From: Vibrio nereis NBRC 15637
GTDB taxonomy: Bacteria > Pseudomonadota > Gammaproteobacteria > Enterobacterales > Vibrionaceae
Direction of reading: 5' to 3'
Assembly (NCBI RefSeq): GCF_001591105.1
Contig: NZ_BCUD01000019.1
Coordinates: forward strand, 1-64,000
DNA: 64,000 bases
Shown here: positions 38,170 to 48,139 of the stretch, piece by piece
How the letters are laid out: each line of letters opens with the position of its first letter
Numbering within the stretch: the first letter of the stretch is position 1
Program-made: the position numbers and the translations under genes
The notes under the pieces: model-generated
What the model was told of the DNA's origin: nothing
What the model saw: the letters and a program-made list of their open reading frames with translations, nothing else
Databases searched by the model: none

Positions 38170-41100
38170 ATGCAAGGTTGGCTGGTAATCGTGGTGCTGC
38201 TGATGTACCTCGGGCTGCTGTTTCTCATTGCGTGGCATGGTGACAAGCACAGTAAATGGTTGGCAAAGTGGCGACCTTGGATCTACAGCTTGTCGATCGC
38301 GGTGTACTGTACCTCGTGGACTTTCTACGGCACGGTGGGGCAGGCGAGCGATAACCCGTGGTCGTTTTTGCCCATCTACCTCGCCCCTATTCTGGTCTTT
38401 ACCTTTGGCTGGCGCATTCTGGCGCGTTTGATCATTACCGCCAAGCGCGAGCATATTACTTCCATTGCTGACTTTATTGCCGCGAGATACGGGAAATCCC
38501 AAGGTTTAGCGGTGGTGGTGACCTTAATCGCCGTGGCCGGCATCTTGCCTTATATCGCCCTTCAGTTGCGCGGTATTACCATGGGATTGGAGATCATTGC
38601 ACCGGAATTGTCCACCAATCACAGTTATGACATCTCGTGGTTTGTGGTGGGAGCATTGGCCATATTTACCATGCTGTTTGGTACGCGCCACATTGATAAT
38701 ACCGAGCACCACCGCGGCATGATGATGGCGATTGCGTTTGAATCGCTCGTTAAGTTAGTCGCCTTTTTGGTGGTGGGTTGCTTCATTCTTTATCTGGCGA
38801 TGGGCAGTCGTGACATTGAGCTGCTGGAGATTGCCGCGCAAACCTACGAGTCACCGAATATCCCGACGCTGCTTATTCATACCTTTCTCACCATGATGGC
38901 GATCGTTTGTTTGCCGCGCCAGTTTCACACCATGGTGGTTGAGAACGAGCGCGCACAAGATCTGCATACCGCCCGCTGGCTGTTTCCCGTCTACTTAGTG
39001 TTGATGGGCATTTTTGTACTGCCTATTGCGTGGGTCGGCGAAAGTGTACTAAGTGGTACCAGTCCTGACATGTTTGTCATCAGCTTGCCAATGGCCGTTG
39101 GCGCATCAGATATTGCCTTGTTGGCTTTTCTTGGAGGTACGTCGGCTGCCAGCGGTATGGTGATCGTGTCGACCATCGCCTTGGCGATCATGGTGTCGAA
39201 TGATTTAGTGATGCCATTGCTGCTGCGCCGAATGCGGCTCACCCAGCGTAATCATCGCCATTTTTCTGGCCTGTTATTGATCATCCGTCGTGCGCTTATT
39301 TTATTACTTCTGCTGGGTGCATGGGGCTTTTATCAGGCGCTCGGCACCATTCATTCGCTGTCGGCGATTGGTTTTCTTTCGTTTGCGGCCATTGCCCAAT
39401 TCGCGCCCGCTATTTTAGGTGGTATGTACTGGCGACAAGGCAACCGCAAAGGGGCCTACGTTGGTTTGGCATTCGGTTTTACGGTGTGGTTAATCACCTT
39501 GATGAGCCAAACCGATATGCTCGCAGGCGATGCGAGCAACAACTTCCTATTGTGGTTGGTGACGCCGCCGGATTACCTTCAGGGCGCAGGGATTGAAAGT
39601 TCCGACTGGGGCATTGTGCTCAGTGTGCTCGGTAATGCGGTCTGTTATGTGCTGGTCTCGATGGTTACTCGCGCTAGTTTGAGTGAGCGCCTGCAATCGG
39701 CCTCGTTTATCGGCACTCCGCTGCCTGAAAACGAAAACATGAGTTTGTACCAAAGCCGTGTCACGGTGGGAGAACTGGAAATGCTGGCGTCTCGTTTTGT
39801 TGGCCGGCAGCGTGTGCGCACCGCGTTTAATCAGTACTGGGCGCAGCAACACGAAACCATGATGCCAAACCAACAAGCGCCGTCGACCTTGATCCGCCAC
39901 ACCGAGCGGGTGTTGGCAGGGGTATTTGGCGCGTCATCGGCCAAGCTGGTGCTAACTTCTGCGCTGCAAGGGCGCAACATGCAGCTTGAAGAAGTTGCCA
40001 CCATTGTCGATGAGGCGTCTGAGCTGTATGACTTTAGTCGTGGCTTACTGCAAGGCGCGATTGAGCATATTGGGCAAGGCATCGCGGTGGTCGATAAACA
40101 GCTCCGGCTGGTGGCATGGAATCAACGCTATCTGGAGTTATTTACCTTTCCGGTGGGGCTCATTCAGGTTGGTCGGCCAATCGAAGACGTGATCCGCCAT
40201 AATGCGCAGCAAGGCTTGTGTGGCCCGGGCGATCCGGAAGAGCATGTTCGGCGCCGTATTTATCATTTGGAGCAAGGAACGCGCCATACCTCGTCGCGTG
40301 CACGTGCCGATGGTCGGGTGATTGAAGTGCAAGGTAACCCAATGCCGGGCGGCGGGTTTGTGATGAGCTTTACCGATATTACCGTGTTTAGAGATGCGGA
40401 ACGCGCCCTAAAAGACGCCAATGAAACGTTGGAAGAACGCGTACACGCACGTACCCAAGAGCTGGAAAAGCTTAACAAGAAGTTGGTCAGCGCGACACAG
40501 AAATCCGAGCGAGAGTCGCAATCCAAATCGCGTTTCTTGGCCGCGGTGAGCCATGATTTAATGCAGCCACTCAACGCCGCGCGGCTGTTTGCATCGTCAC
40601 TATCGGAAGTGGCTAAAGAGGACGAAACCAAGCAACTTTCGAAACACATTGAAAGTGCGCTTGGGGCTGCGGAAGACTTAATTGGTGACTTACTGGATAT
40701 CTCGCGTCTTGAGTCTGGCAAGCTGGATGTGAATATCCATAGTTTTGCCATCAATGATGTGTTGGCTAACTTGAACGCCGAATTCAGCGCGTTGGCCAAG
40801 CAGCAAGGTATTCAGTTTGAAATGGTGCCAAGTCACTTGATTGTGCAATCGGATCCTAAGTTGCTGCGTCGGGTGGTACAGAACTTTTTGACCAATGCAT
40901 TCCGCTATAACCCGAAAGGAAAGGTGATCCTTGGTGTACGCCGCGTCGCGGGAGAAGCGCGAATCGACGTGTGGGATAACGGCACCGGGATTGATGAAGA
41001 CAAACAGCAAGAGATCTTTGAAGAGTTCACCCGAGGAAGTCAGGTTCGCTCTGACCAAGGGCTAGGACTGGGACTGGCGATTTCGAAAGGGATTGCGCAT

Positions 41101-41589
41101 GTGCTTGGCCATCAAATTTCGATGCGTTCTTGGCCAGGTAAAGGCAGTGTATTTTCGATCACTTTAAAACGCAGCGCTGAAGTGCAACCATTGCCGCAGA
41201 CTGTCCCCGCGGGCGCGGTTTCTGATCTGGGGCACCTAAAGGTGTTATGCGTCGATAACGAAGCCGATATTTTGGTCGGGATGGAAAACCTGCTGACGCG
41301 CTGGGGGTGTGATGTGCGCATCGCGACCGATATTGTCGAAAGCCTAAAGTCAATTGATGACGAGTGGCACCCAGAAGTGATTTTGTCGGACTATCGCCTT
41401 GATAACGGTCGTACGGGGTTAGAAGTGCTCCAGCAATGCCGTTTGCGACTGGGGGATAGCTTTAAAGGGGTGATCATCAGTGCAGACCGAACCAGTGACA
41501 TGATGGATGGCATCAAATCGAACGGCTTTAGTTTTATCCCGAAACCCGTTAAACCCCTGAAACTGAGGGCCATCTTGAACCGCGTATAA
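38170..41589 (+). CDS. crbS: Transporter-fused hybrid histidine kinase CrbS (CbrA-like)
   Basis: This is 1139 residues. Residues 1-500 form a sodium:solute symporter-like domain with about 13 membrane segments. A PAS domain (GIAVVDKQLRLVAWNQRYLE, about 625-740) and a coiled linker lead to the HisKA domain with phosphorylated His795 (AAVSHDLMQPLNAARLF) and an ATPase domain (NFLTNAFRYNP, DNGTGIDE, GLGLGLAISKG). A receiver domain ends it, with Asp1074 (VILSDYRLDNG). In V. cholerae CrbS signals to CrbR to switch on acs. The crbR gene lies 4 kb away on the other strand. Confidence 0.92.
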   Translation: MQGWLVIVVLLMYLGLLFLIAWHGDKHSKWLAKWRPWIYSLSIAVYCTSWTFYGTVGQASDNPWSFLPIYLAPILVFTFGWRILARLIITAKREHITSIADFIAARYGKSQGLAVVVTLIAVAGILPYIALQLRGITMGLEIIAPELSTNHSYDISWFVVGALAIFTMLFGTRHIDNTEHHRGMMMAIAFESLVKLVAFLVVGCFILYLAMGSRDIELLEIAAQTYESPNIPTLLIHTFLTMMAIVCLPRQFHTMVVENERAQDLHTARWLFPVYLVLMGIFVLPIAWVGESVLSGTSPDMFVISLPMAVGASDIALLAFLGGTSAASGMVIVSTIALAIMVSNDLVMPLLLRRMRLTQRNHRHFSGLLLIIRRALILLLLLGAWGFYQALGTIHSLSAIGFLSFAAIAQFAPAILGGMYWRQGNRKGAYVGLAFGFTVWLITLMSQTDMLAGDASNNFLLWLVTPPDYLQGAGIESSDWGIVLSVLGNAVCYVLVSMVTRASLSERLQSASFIGTPLPENENMSLYQSRVTVGELEMLASRFVGRQRVRTAFNQYWAQQHETMMPNQQAPSTLIRHTERVLAGVFGASSAKLVLTSALQGRNMQLEEVATIVDEASELYDFSRGLLQGAIEHIGQGIAVVDKQLRLVAWNQRYLELFTFPVGLIQVGRPIEDVIRHNAQQGLCGPGDPEEHVRRRIYHLEQGTRHTSSRARADGRVIEVQGNPMPGGGFVMSFTDITVFRDAERALKDANETLEERVHARTQELEKLNKKLVSATQKSERESQSKSRFLAAVSHDLMQPLNAARLFASSLSEVAKEDETKQLSKHIESALGAAEDLIGDLLDISRLESGKLDVNIHSFAINDVLANLNAEFSALAKQQGIQFEMVPSHLIVQSDPKLLRRVVQNFLTNAFRYNPKGKVILGVRRVAGEARIDVWDNGTGIDEDKQQEIFEEFTRGSQVRSDQGLGLGLAISKGIAHVLGHQISMRSWPGKGSVFSITLKRSAEVQPLPQTVPAGAVSDLGHLKVLCVDNEADILVGMENLLTRWGCDVRIATDIVESLKSIDDEWHPEVILSDYRLDNGRTGLEVLQQCRLRLGDSFKGVIISADRTSDMMDGIKSNGFSFIPKPVKPLKLRAILNRV

Positions 41590-41613
41590 CACGATGTGTC
41601 ATGCTACATAGAG

Positions 41614-41641
41614 AAAAGCCTGCAACGATGCAGGCTTTTTT
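41614..41641. terminator. crbS terminator
   Basis: AAAAGCCTGCA (41614-41624), ACGA loop, TGCAGGCTTTT (41629-41639) and further T's form a clear terminator. It can also serve the convergent minus-strand gene. Confidence 0.9.
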
Positions 41642-41679
41642 ATTCAGATTCGGATTCAGGCCAATAACACGCGAGGAAA

Positions 41680-42162
41680 TTACTCGGTGAACAGTGTCTC
41701 GTATTTCACAAAAGCGGTTTGCGTCTCGCCGTAGTAAAGTGTGCCGTCTGCTTGAATCGCGACACGCAACCAGCTTTCTGGCGAGGCAGGTTTAGGTAAG
41801 GTGATGTACCAATTTTTGCCTTCATTGCCCGCAGCGGTCATATCAATTGGCTTGCCAGTCTTGTCTTGCTCATCAACCAAAGAGAGCTTTACGCCTTCTA
41901 ATGGAAACTTCGCTTCCATAGAAAGTTCCAGATTATTTTGAGTCAACTTTTCTGAGCGGAACAACACTTTAAACTCGCCGTTTTCCATTCCGCACAGCCC
42001 ACTGGTGTAGCGGCAGTTCGATTTTGAAATCAACTTATAGGTTTCGCCTTCCTGCGCGGCATGAGGTTTTTCACTGATTGCCATATCGGTCCCGAAATAG
42101 GCGATGATGGACAAAATCGGTGCAATAAGCAGAGCGATAATTAAGTGTTTGTTTTTAAACAT
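41680..42162 (-). CDS. Uncharacterised membrane-anchored protein beside actP
   Basis: This 160-residue protein has one N-terminal membrane segment (LIIALLIAPILSIIAYFG, about residues 7-24) with a periplasmic beta-rich body. Two Cys lie close together (SNCRYTSGLCGMENGEF) and could form a disulfide. The region LTQNNLELSMEAKFPLEG and the ending WLRVAIQADGTLYYGETQTA resemble small immunoglobulin-like FixH/YtkA-type domains only loosely. I do not recognise the family with confidence. It lies downstream of actP, beyond a terminator, and convergent with crbS. Confidence 0.8.
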   Translation of the reverse strand: MFKNKHLIIALLIAPILSIIAYFGTDMAISEKPHAAQEGETYKLISKSNCRYTSGLCGMENGEFKVLFRSEKLTQNNLELSMEAKFPLEGVKLSLVDEQDKTGKPIDMTAAGNEGKNWYITLPKPASPESWLRVAIQADGTLYYGETQTAFVKYETLFTE

Positions 42163-42221
42163 TTGGGCTTCCTTGCTACAACGTTATTTGGCCTAAATTG
42201 CCTTAACTAAGGGTAATAAAA

Positions 42222-42254
42222 AAGCCCCCTGACGGGTAGTCCAATAGGGGGCTT
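42222..42254 (-). terminator. actP operon terminator
   Basis: AAGCCCCCT (42222-42230) and AGGGGGCTT (42246-42254) are perfect complements. On the minus strand the hairpin is followed by TTTTTTATTA. It lies 20 bp after the actP stop. Confidence 0.88.
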
Positions 42255-42274
42255 CTGTGGTTTAGATTATGGAA

Positions 42275-44002
42275 TTAGTGATCAACGGCGTCACTCGCAC
42301 CTGCTGGTACACGAACGTGCTCAACTAAGTCTTTCACTTCTTGTGGAGTTTCTGCGGTAACTCGAGAAACACCGTAAGCGACTGCGAAGTTAAATACCGC
42401 ACCAATTGCACCGAATGCGTTTGGTTCAATACCCAAGAACCAGTTGCTGCCCCAGCTTTCTAGGTAAGTCCAATCCGCGACGAATAGAATACCTTTGTGC
42501 TGGAATACGTAGAACAGTGTGATGGTGATACCCGTAATCATACCTGCGATAGCACCTTCTTTGTTGATGCTCTTACTGAAGATACCCATCATCAGTGCAG
42601 GGAAGATGGATGCGGCTGCCAGACCAAAGGCCAGTGCGACCGTACCTGCGGCGAAACCCGGTGGGTGAAGGCCTAAGTAGCCAGCTACTGCAATCGCCAC
42701 CGCCATCGAGATTCGACTCGCGAGCAACTCCTTCTTCTCGGATATATTCGGATTGATAACGCCTTTAATTAAGTCATGCGAAACCGCCGAAGATATTGCC
42801 AATAGTAGACCTGCTGCGGTTGAGAGTGCTGCTGCCAGACCACCCGCTGCCACCAGTGCAATTACCCAGTTTGGTAGTTTCGCAATCTCAGGGTTTGCTA
42901 GTACCATGATGTCACGGTCTACACGAAGTTCGTTGGTTTCCGCGCTAGACGTGTACTGAATGTTGCCGTCGCCATTCTTATCGTCAAAACCGAGAAGGCC
43001 TGTTTTTTCCCAGTTCTTGAACCAGGCAGGACGCTCATCGTAAGCAAGGTGCTGACCTGGAGCCGGGTTAACGGTATCCATTAGGTTTAGACGAGCCATC
43101 GCAGATACGGCTGGTGCAGTTGTGTATAGAATCGCGATGAACAGCAATGCCCAACCTGCAGAAGTACGAGCATCACGTACTTTCGGTACCGTAAAGAAAC
43201 GGATAATTACGTGTGGCAGACCCGCAGTACCAATCATCAGTGACATGGTGTAGGCAAACATGTTGAGTGTATCGCCACGGACTTGCGTGGTGTATTCGCT
43301 AAAGCCGAGTTCGGTCACCACTTGGTCGAGCCTATCGAGCAGATACACGTCGGTGCCGGAAATGGTGCTACCGAGACCAATTTGAGGTAAAGGGTTACCC
43401 GTAAGTTGCAGAGAGATAAATATTGCAGGGATAGTGTAAGCAAGAATGAGTACGCAATACTGAGCAATCTGCGTGTACGTAATGCCTTTCATGCCGCCAA
43501 GAACCGCGTACATGAATACGATACACATACCGATCAGAAGGCCTGTCGAGTAATCTACTTCAAGGAAGCGACCAAACGCCACACCCACACCTTTCATCTG
43601 ACCGATAACGTAAGTCACCGACGCGATGATAAGACACGCCACCGCTACAACACGTGCGGTTTTTGAGTAGAAACGTTCACCTACGAACTCTGGTACTGTG
43701 AACTTACCAAACTTACGTAAGTAAGGCGCAAGAAGTAGAGCAAGAAGTACGTAACCGCCTGTCCAACCCATTAGGAATACCGAGCCGCCGTACCCCATGA
43801 AGGCGATAAGACCCGCCATTGAGATAAATGACGCCGCTGACATCCAGTCTGCTGCTGTTGCCATACCATTAGCGATAGGGTTTACGCCACCGCCTGCAAC
43901 ATAGAACTCTTTAGTTGAACCAGCGCGTGCCCAAATCGCAATACCGATGTAAAGGATAAAGGTTGCACCAACAACGAGGTAAGTGATTGTTTTCAAATCC
44001 AT
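42275..44002 (-). CDS. actP: Cation/acetate symporter ActP
   Basis: This is 575 residues with about 13 membrane segments and sodium:solute symporter features (FYVAGGGVNPIANGMATAAD near residue 33 and AGMITGITITLFYVFQHKG near 484). A hydrophilic insertion at about 315-365 is rich in Asp and Gly (FDDKNGDGNIQYTSS), a possible Ca-binding loop. It takes up acetate and similar small acids. yjcH precedes it by 12 bp, the usual yjcH-actP pair. Confidence 0.95.
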   Translation of the reverse strand: MDLKTITYLVVGATFILYIGIAIWARAGSTKEFYVAGGGVNPIANGMATAADWMSAASFISMAGLIAFMGYGGSVFLMGWTGGYVLLALLLAPYLRKFGKFTVPEFVGERFYSKTARVVAVACLIIASVTYVIGQMKGVGVAFGRFLEVDYSTGLLIGMCIVFMYAVLGGMKGITYTQIAQYCVLILAYTIPAIFISLQLTGNPLPQIGLGSTISGTDVYLLDRLDQVVTELGFSEYTTQVRGDTLNMFAYTMSLMIGTAGLPHVIIRFFTVPKVRDARTSAGWALLFIAILYTTAPAVSAMARLNLMDTVNPAPGQHLAYDERPAWFKNWEKTGLLGFDDKNGDGNIQYTSSAETNELRVDRDIMVLANPEIAKLPNWVIALVAAGGLAAALSTAAGLLLAISSAVSHDLIKGVINPNISEKKELLASRISMAVAIAVAGYLGLHPPGFAAGTVALAFGLAAASIFPALMMGIFSKSINKEGAIAGMITGITITLFYVFQHKGILFVADWTYLESWGSNWFLGIEPNAFGAIGAVFNFAVAYGVSRVTAETPQEVKDLVEHVRVPAGASDAVDH

Positions 44003-44014
44003 CTGAGTGACTCC

Positions 44015-44278
44015 TTACTCGTCCACGTTAAATTCGCGGTCAATTCTGCGCATCTTCCACGCGTAGTAGGCAATAATGCCGAGGAACGCATAGATGGAAC
44101 CTTGCTGTGCAAACCAGAAACCTAGCTTGTATCCACCTAATTGAAATTGGTTAAGTACATCGACAAATAAAATGCCGCACCCAAAAGAAACGACAAACCA
44201 GACGATCATCAGATTGATCATTAGCTTCACGTTTTTGTCCCAGTAGGCTTTGGCTTTTTCCTGACTTTCAAATGCCAT
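44015..44278 (-). CDS. yjcH: DUF485 membrane protein YjcH
   Basis: This is 87 residues with two membrane segments (LMIVWFVVSFGCGILFVDVL and SIYAFLGIIAYYAWKM). It matches DUF485, the small partner always found before actP. It is probably an accessory subunit or helper for the symporter. The gene starts the actP transcript. Confidence 0.93.
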   Translation of the reverse strand: MAFESQEKAKAYWDKNVKLMINLMIVWFVVSFGCGILFVDVLNQFQLGGYKLGFWFAQQGSIYAFLGIIAYYAWKMRRIDREFNVDE

Positions 44279-44460
44279 GGCCGCCTCCTTACGATTGTTG
44301 TGTTGTTAAAAAAATGTTTCACCATGTACATTAGCAAGGTGTTGGCAAGAACTCTTTTCAACTTTAGTCGTGGGGGTATATAAAAAAAGCACCATAAAAA
44401 CAGGCGCTTAATTATTTGGTGGGGCGTTTCTGTGATGTTAAATATGTGTTAATTTAGCCA

Positions 44461-44470
44461 AAAGTCTAAT
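44461..44470. promoter_or_regulatory. Inverted copy of the acs-upstream 10-mer
   Basis: AAAGTCTAAT is the reverse complement of ATTAGACTTT at 34143-34152. It lies about 185 bp upstream of yjcH. See the acs entry for the partner site. Confidence 0.25.
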
Positions 44471-44499
44471 AATTAACCAATCGATGGTTCGATTTATTT

Positions 44500-45168
44500 T
44501 TAAATGTAAAAATCTTTTATTCCCTGCAAGAGATTATTGAGTGCCACAGCAGCTAAAATCAGCCCCATGACTCGGCTGATGATTGCGGCCCCTGCGTCCC
44601 CAATCCACTTTTGAATGCGCGTTGCGCCCAGCAGCAGTAATAGGGTGATGATCAATACCACCATCATCACTAGAGCGGTCATGCCTTGGTCTAGTAGGGA
44701 ATATCGGTGATTGTCCGTCAACATGACGATGGCCATCATGGCGCCCGGAGAGGCAATGGACGGCATCGCCAGTGGGTAGACGGCCAAGTCAGCCAAATGT
44801 GCTCGGCTAAAATCTTTGCTTAACTTTGCTTCTTGATCGGGTTTCGACTCACCAAAAATCATGCTTAAGGCAAACAGCAGTAAAACCAAACCACCCGCTG
44901 CTTGAAAGGCGGGTAACGGGATTTGCATCGCTTCGAGCAGCAATTGCCCGGCGATAAGGAAAAACAGTAAGACACCCGTTGCGATACCAACGGCTTTGAT
45001 CGCAACTGAGCGACGTTGTTTGGCCGTTAAGTGCTGAGTTTTAGCAAGATAGACCGGAATTGTGCCAACAGGATCAATGACAGCCCAGAGAACAACGAAT
45101 TGAGTAATTAAGACACTAAGCAAGCGATAGGCTCCCAGAGTTAGGTGAAACATAGGGAAGGGAAACAT
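44500..45168 (-). CDS. MarC family integral membrane protein
   Basis: This is 222 residues with six membrane segments: LLSVLITQFVVLWAVIDPVG at the start and LGATRIQKWIGDAGAAIISR near the end, both typical of MarC/UPF0056 proteins. FAVVDP-like DPVGTIPVYL is a family signature. The substrate is unknown and older links to multiple antibiotic resistance are not supported for the family. An alternative Met five codons in is possible. Confidence 0.88.
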   Translation of the reverse strand: MFPFPMFHLTLGAYRLLSVLITQFVVLWAVIDPVGTIPVYLAKTQHLTAKQRRSVAIKAVGIATGVLLFFLIAGQLLLEAMQIPLPAFQAAGGLVLLLFALSMIFGESKPDQEAKLSKDFSRAHLADLAVYPLAMPSIASPGAMMAIVMLTDNHRYSLLDQGMTALVMMVVLIITLLLLLGATRIQKWIGDAGAAIISRVMGLILAAVALNNLLQGIKDFYI

Positions 45169-45263
45169 GGCGGATTTTCTAGAGGATAGAACGACGCCAC
45201 CGATGTAACCGGACTTTTAAACGATACCCTAAGTCTGACTTAATTACGTTAAGCTGGAGTGAA

Positions 45264-45899
45264 TTAAGATTCAGATTCGAGCTGCTGAAGTAAAATAACC
45301 GCCTGAGTGCGGTTTTTGACCCCTAACTTGCGGAAAATCGCCGTCATATGGGCTTTGATTGTTGCTTCCGATACATTGAGTTCGTAAGCAATCTGCTTAT
45401 TGAGCAAGCCGTCAGAAAGCATGCCCAGCACCTTGTATTGCTGTGGCGTTAACGTGGCTATTTTCTCAGCCAGATCGCTACACGCTGCATTATTGGTGAT
45501 CGAGCCTTCAGGGAAGAAAGGTTCGCCGTTCAGCACTTGGTTTAACGCACTGACCAGTTCACGCATATCACTCGATTTCGGAATGAAGCCAAAGGCACCG
45601 TGGCTTTTTACTTGGGTGACAACCGAAGGCTCTTCGCTGGCAGAGACCACCACAATCGGTAAATCTGGGTACTCTGCGCGGAGGTGGATAAGGCCAGACA
45701 TGCCATTGGCACCCGGCATCTTTAGGTCAAGCAGGAGCAAATCCGGCTCGTCTTCTTTAGACAGTACATTGAGTAGTGCCTCGAGTGAGTCCGCTTCTAG
45801 CAGGTTGGCGCCGCTAACCGCCATATGCACAGATTGGAAGAGGGCATTGCGAAAAAGAGGGTGATCGTCAGCGATGATAATGGTGTAGGTCGAGTCCAT
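45264..45899 (-). CDS. crbR: LuxR-type response regulator CrbR
   Basis: This is 211 residues. The receiver domain has Asp11/Asp12, the phosphorylated Asp58 (LLLLDLKMPGANG), Ser86 and Lys108 (GFIPKSSD). The C-terminal LuxR helix-turn-helix is LLNKQIAYELNVSEATIKAH near residue 168. In V. cholerae this regulator receives phosphate from CrbS and activates acs. Context (crbS, actP, acs within 14 kb) supports the name. The D and K positions are intact. Confidence 0.88.
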   Translation of the reverse strand: MDSTYTIIIADDHPLFRNALFQSVHMAVSGANLLEADSLEALLNVLSKEDEPDLLLLDLKMPGANGMSGLIHLRAEYPDLPIVVVSASEEPSVVTQVKSHGAFGFIPKSSDMRELVSALNQVLNGEPFFPEGSITNNAACSDLAEKIATLTPQQYKVLGMLSDGLLNKQIAYELNVSEATIKAHMTAIFRKLGVKNRTQAVILLQQLESES

Positions 45900-46116
45900 G
45901 ACGTAAACACTTATAACAGTTTGGTTAATAGAATTATTGTCACCTTTGTGTTACGGAACAATGTTTATTCACTAAAAGTCTGAACTCTATCGGGTTTTAT
46001 TAGAAATATTGCATATAAATGTTCATTGCAGTCAGATCAATAGAACGTGAGTCATTTTCGTGAGAGTGGTGAAGCGAAACGGGAAAGGTGCAGAGTATAA
46101 AGTGAAGGCTTAGACG

Positions 46117-46147
46117 TTGGTCGCCCTCTGAAGCAGAAGGCGACCAA
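46117..46147. terminator. Hairpin downstream of dsbD
   Basis: TTGGTCGCC (46117-46125) and GGCGACCAA (46139-46147) pair perfectly, with an extra TCT/AGA inside. The T tract lies on the plus-strand side (TTTTA), so its terminator strength for the minus-strand dsbD is doubtful. Confidence 0.5.
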
Positions 46148-46163
46148 TTTTAGGGGCACGAGC

Positions 46164-47948
46164 TTAAAGACTATGGGTGTCCAAATGCTCTAAGAACGGT
46201 TGGGCTTCAACAAAACCGGTGAGCCTCGCGTTAGAGACATGTTCGCCTTTGGCGTCCCAAAACTCGATCGTCGGTAGACCCAGTACATCCATCTGTTTGA
46301 GTAACTCGATGTCTTGTGGCGTGTTTTTGGTTACATCCGCTTGCAGTAACACAAAGTTTTGCAGCTTTGACTCCACTTGTGGCTGGTGGAAGGTGTACTT
46401 TTCAAACTCTTTACACGCGACACACCAGTCGGCATAGAAATCGAGCATCACGGGCTTGCCGCTGAGTTTGGCTTGTTCAAGTTGCGTATTCAGCTCTGTT
46501 ACAGTGGCAATGCGCGTGAATGCGATGGTTGGCGCTTGCTGTGTTTGCTCTGCACCAAACCAGTAGCTTAGAGCCGGTTGTGCCGATGCAAATAGCCCGA
46601 GCACCGCGATAATACCGACAGTACTTTGCTTCCAGCCACCAAATTCCAGTGAGTTTTTGATGTGGTACAGCCAACCGAAGGCGACGATCCCAAGCGCAGA
46701 CCAAAGGCCTGTTGCCCAAACTTCCGGTAAGATACGTTCCAGTAAGAAGATTGGCGCAGCGAGCAGAACAAAGCCAAACAGTGTTTTCACTCTGTCCATC
46801 CAATTGCCCGCTTTTGGCAGCAGTTTATTGCCGAATACCGCGACTAGGATCAGCGGAATACCCATCCCGATTGCCAAGGCATACAACGCAACCCCACCAG
46901 TGACCAAATCGCCACTTTGCGCCACATACAGCAACGCACCCGATAATGGCGCAGTGGTGCAAGGTGAGCAGACCAAGCCAGAAATCGCACCCATGGCAAA
47001 GACACCCAATGAGCTGCCGCCTTGTTGCTTGTTACTCAGGTTATTGAGCCAGGTTTGCACACTGCTTGGCAGTTGCAGGTTGTACACGCCGAACATAGAC
47101 AGCGCTAGGGTGACAAACAAAATGCTCAGACCAATCAACACATATGGGTGTTGCATCGCAGCTTGGAACTGCATACCCGCAGATGCGACTACCAGTCCCA
47201 ATAAGGTATAGGTGAGCGCCATCCCTTGAACATAGATAAACGACAAGCCCAGTGCGCGGCCATGACTGAGTTTGCCACTACCCAGAACAATACCAGTCAG
47301 AATCGGGTACATAGGTAACACACACGGCGTGAAAGCCAGGCCCACCCCTAAGGCAAGAAACATCAGCGGGGTCCACCAATTGTCACTGAGGCTTGACGCT
47401 AGGTTCGACTCCTCCGACTTTGGTGAGGTTGGTTTAGGTGCGGCTGGCGTGGAAGTCACTTTTTTCGCTATTGGTGTCACGCTGTTTGAGTCAGAAAACT
47501 CAAAACTGGTGAGATCAATGGTGCGGGTTTCAGGTGGGTAACAGAAACCCGCCTTGGCACACCCTTGGTACTGTACGATTAAGCGCGCGCCTTCTTGATA
47601 ATCTGACAAAGGCACTTCGACAAACAGTGGTGTGGTGTAGATGTTTACATCACCAAAGAACTCATCGTTATATGGTTCGCCATCTAGCATGACGATCTCG
47701 CCAACCGACACTTTCTCGCCACTGATCGAAATACGATGTTGATACAAGTAGTAGTCGGGCTTGACCTGCCAATCAATGAAAACGCGGTTGCCCTGTTGGA
47801 AATGGTTGAACGGAAAGGCTTCGTCAACGGGAACAAACCTATTGTTGTTGTCGAAACTTAGCGTTGAGTTGGTATTACCGAAGGTGGCCAACGCCGGGGC
47901 GGAGACCATGGAAATACAGAGAATCAATAGCGAAAAGACGATGCGCAT
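46164..47948 (-). CDS. dsbD: Thiol:disulfide interchange protein DsbD
   Basis: This is 594 residues. A signal peptide (cleaved after SAPALA near residue 21) precedes the periplasmic alpha domain with the [12 protein letters not shown] Cys pair. Eight membrane segments follow, with reactive Cys in [13 protein letters not shown] and [16 protein letters not shown]-terminal thioredoxin domain carries [18 protein letters not shown]. It moves electrons from cytoplasmic thioredoxin to DsbC and other periplasmic proteins. All three Cys pairs are present. Confidence 0.97.
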   Translation of the reverse strand: MRIVFSLLILCISMVSAPALATFGNTNSTLSFDNNNRFVPVDEAFPFNHFQQGNRVFIDWQVKPDYYLYQHRISISGEKVSVGEIVMLDGEPYNDEFFGDVNIYTTPLFVEVPLSDYQEGARLIVQYQGCAKAGFCYPPETRTIDLTSFEFSDSNSVTPIAKKVTSTPAAPKPTSPKSEESNLASSLSDNWWTPLMFLALGVGLAFTPCVLPMYPILTGIVLGSGKLSHGRALGLSFIYVQGMALTYTLLGLVVASAGMQFQAAMQHPYVLIGLSILFVTLALSMFGVYNLQLPSSVQTWLNNLSNKQQGGSSLGVFAMGAISGLVCSPCTTAPLSGALLYVAQSGDLVTGGVALYALAIGMGIPLILVAVFGNKLLPKAGNWMDRVKTLFGFVLLAAPIFLLERILPEVWATGLWSALGIVAFGWLYHIKNSLEFGGWKQSTVGIIAVLGLFASAQPALSYWFGAEQTQQAPTIAFTRIATVTELNTQLEQAKLSGKPVMLDFYADWCVACKEFEKYTFHQPQVESKLQNFVLLQADVTKNTPQDIELLKQMDVLGLPTIEFWDAKGEHVSNARLTGFVEAQPFLEHLDTHSL

Positions 47949-48074
47949 AGTTAATCACTTGAGTTAATTTTGTTCATTTTAACTCATTAGGACAGAAGAA
48001 TGGGCGAAGAAGTTTCAGCCAGCGGAAAATTCTTCTTTAGGGGAGCATTCAGCGAGATAGTGACTAAGGGAAGG

Positions 48075-48121
48075 TTAGCTGGAAGTCTCTCATTATTCAG
48101 GCTTGAGAGGCTCCCAGCTAA
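48075..48121. repeat. 18-bp imperfect hairpin after argR
   Basis: The arms 48075-48092 and 48104-48121 match at 16 of 18 positions around an 11-nt loop. It is 18 bp beyond the argR stop. No T-run follows on the minus strand, so it may stabilise the 3' end or end transcription weakly. Confidence 0.6.
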
Positions 48122-48139
48122 TAGACCGGATGTATTGGA

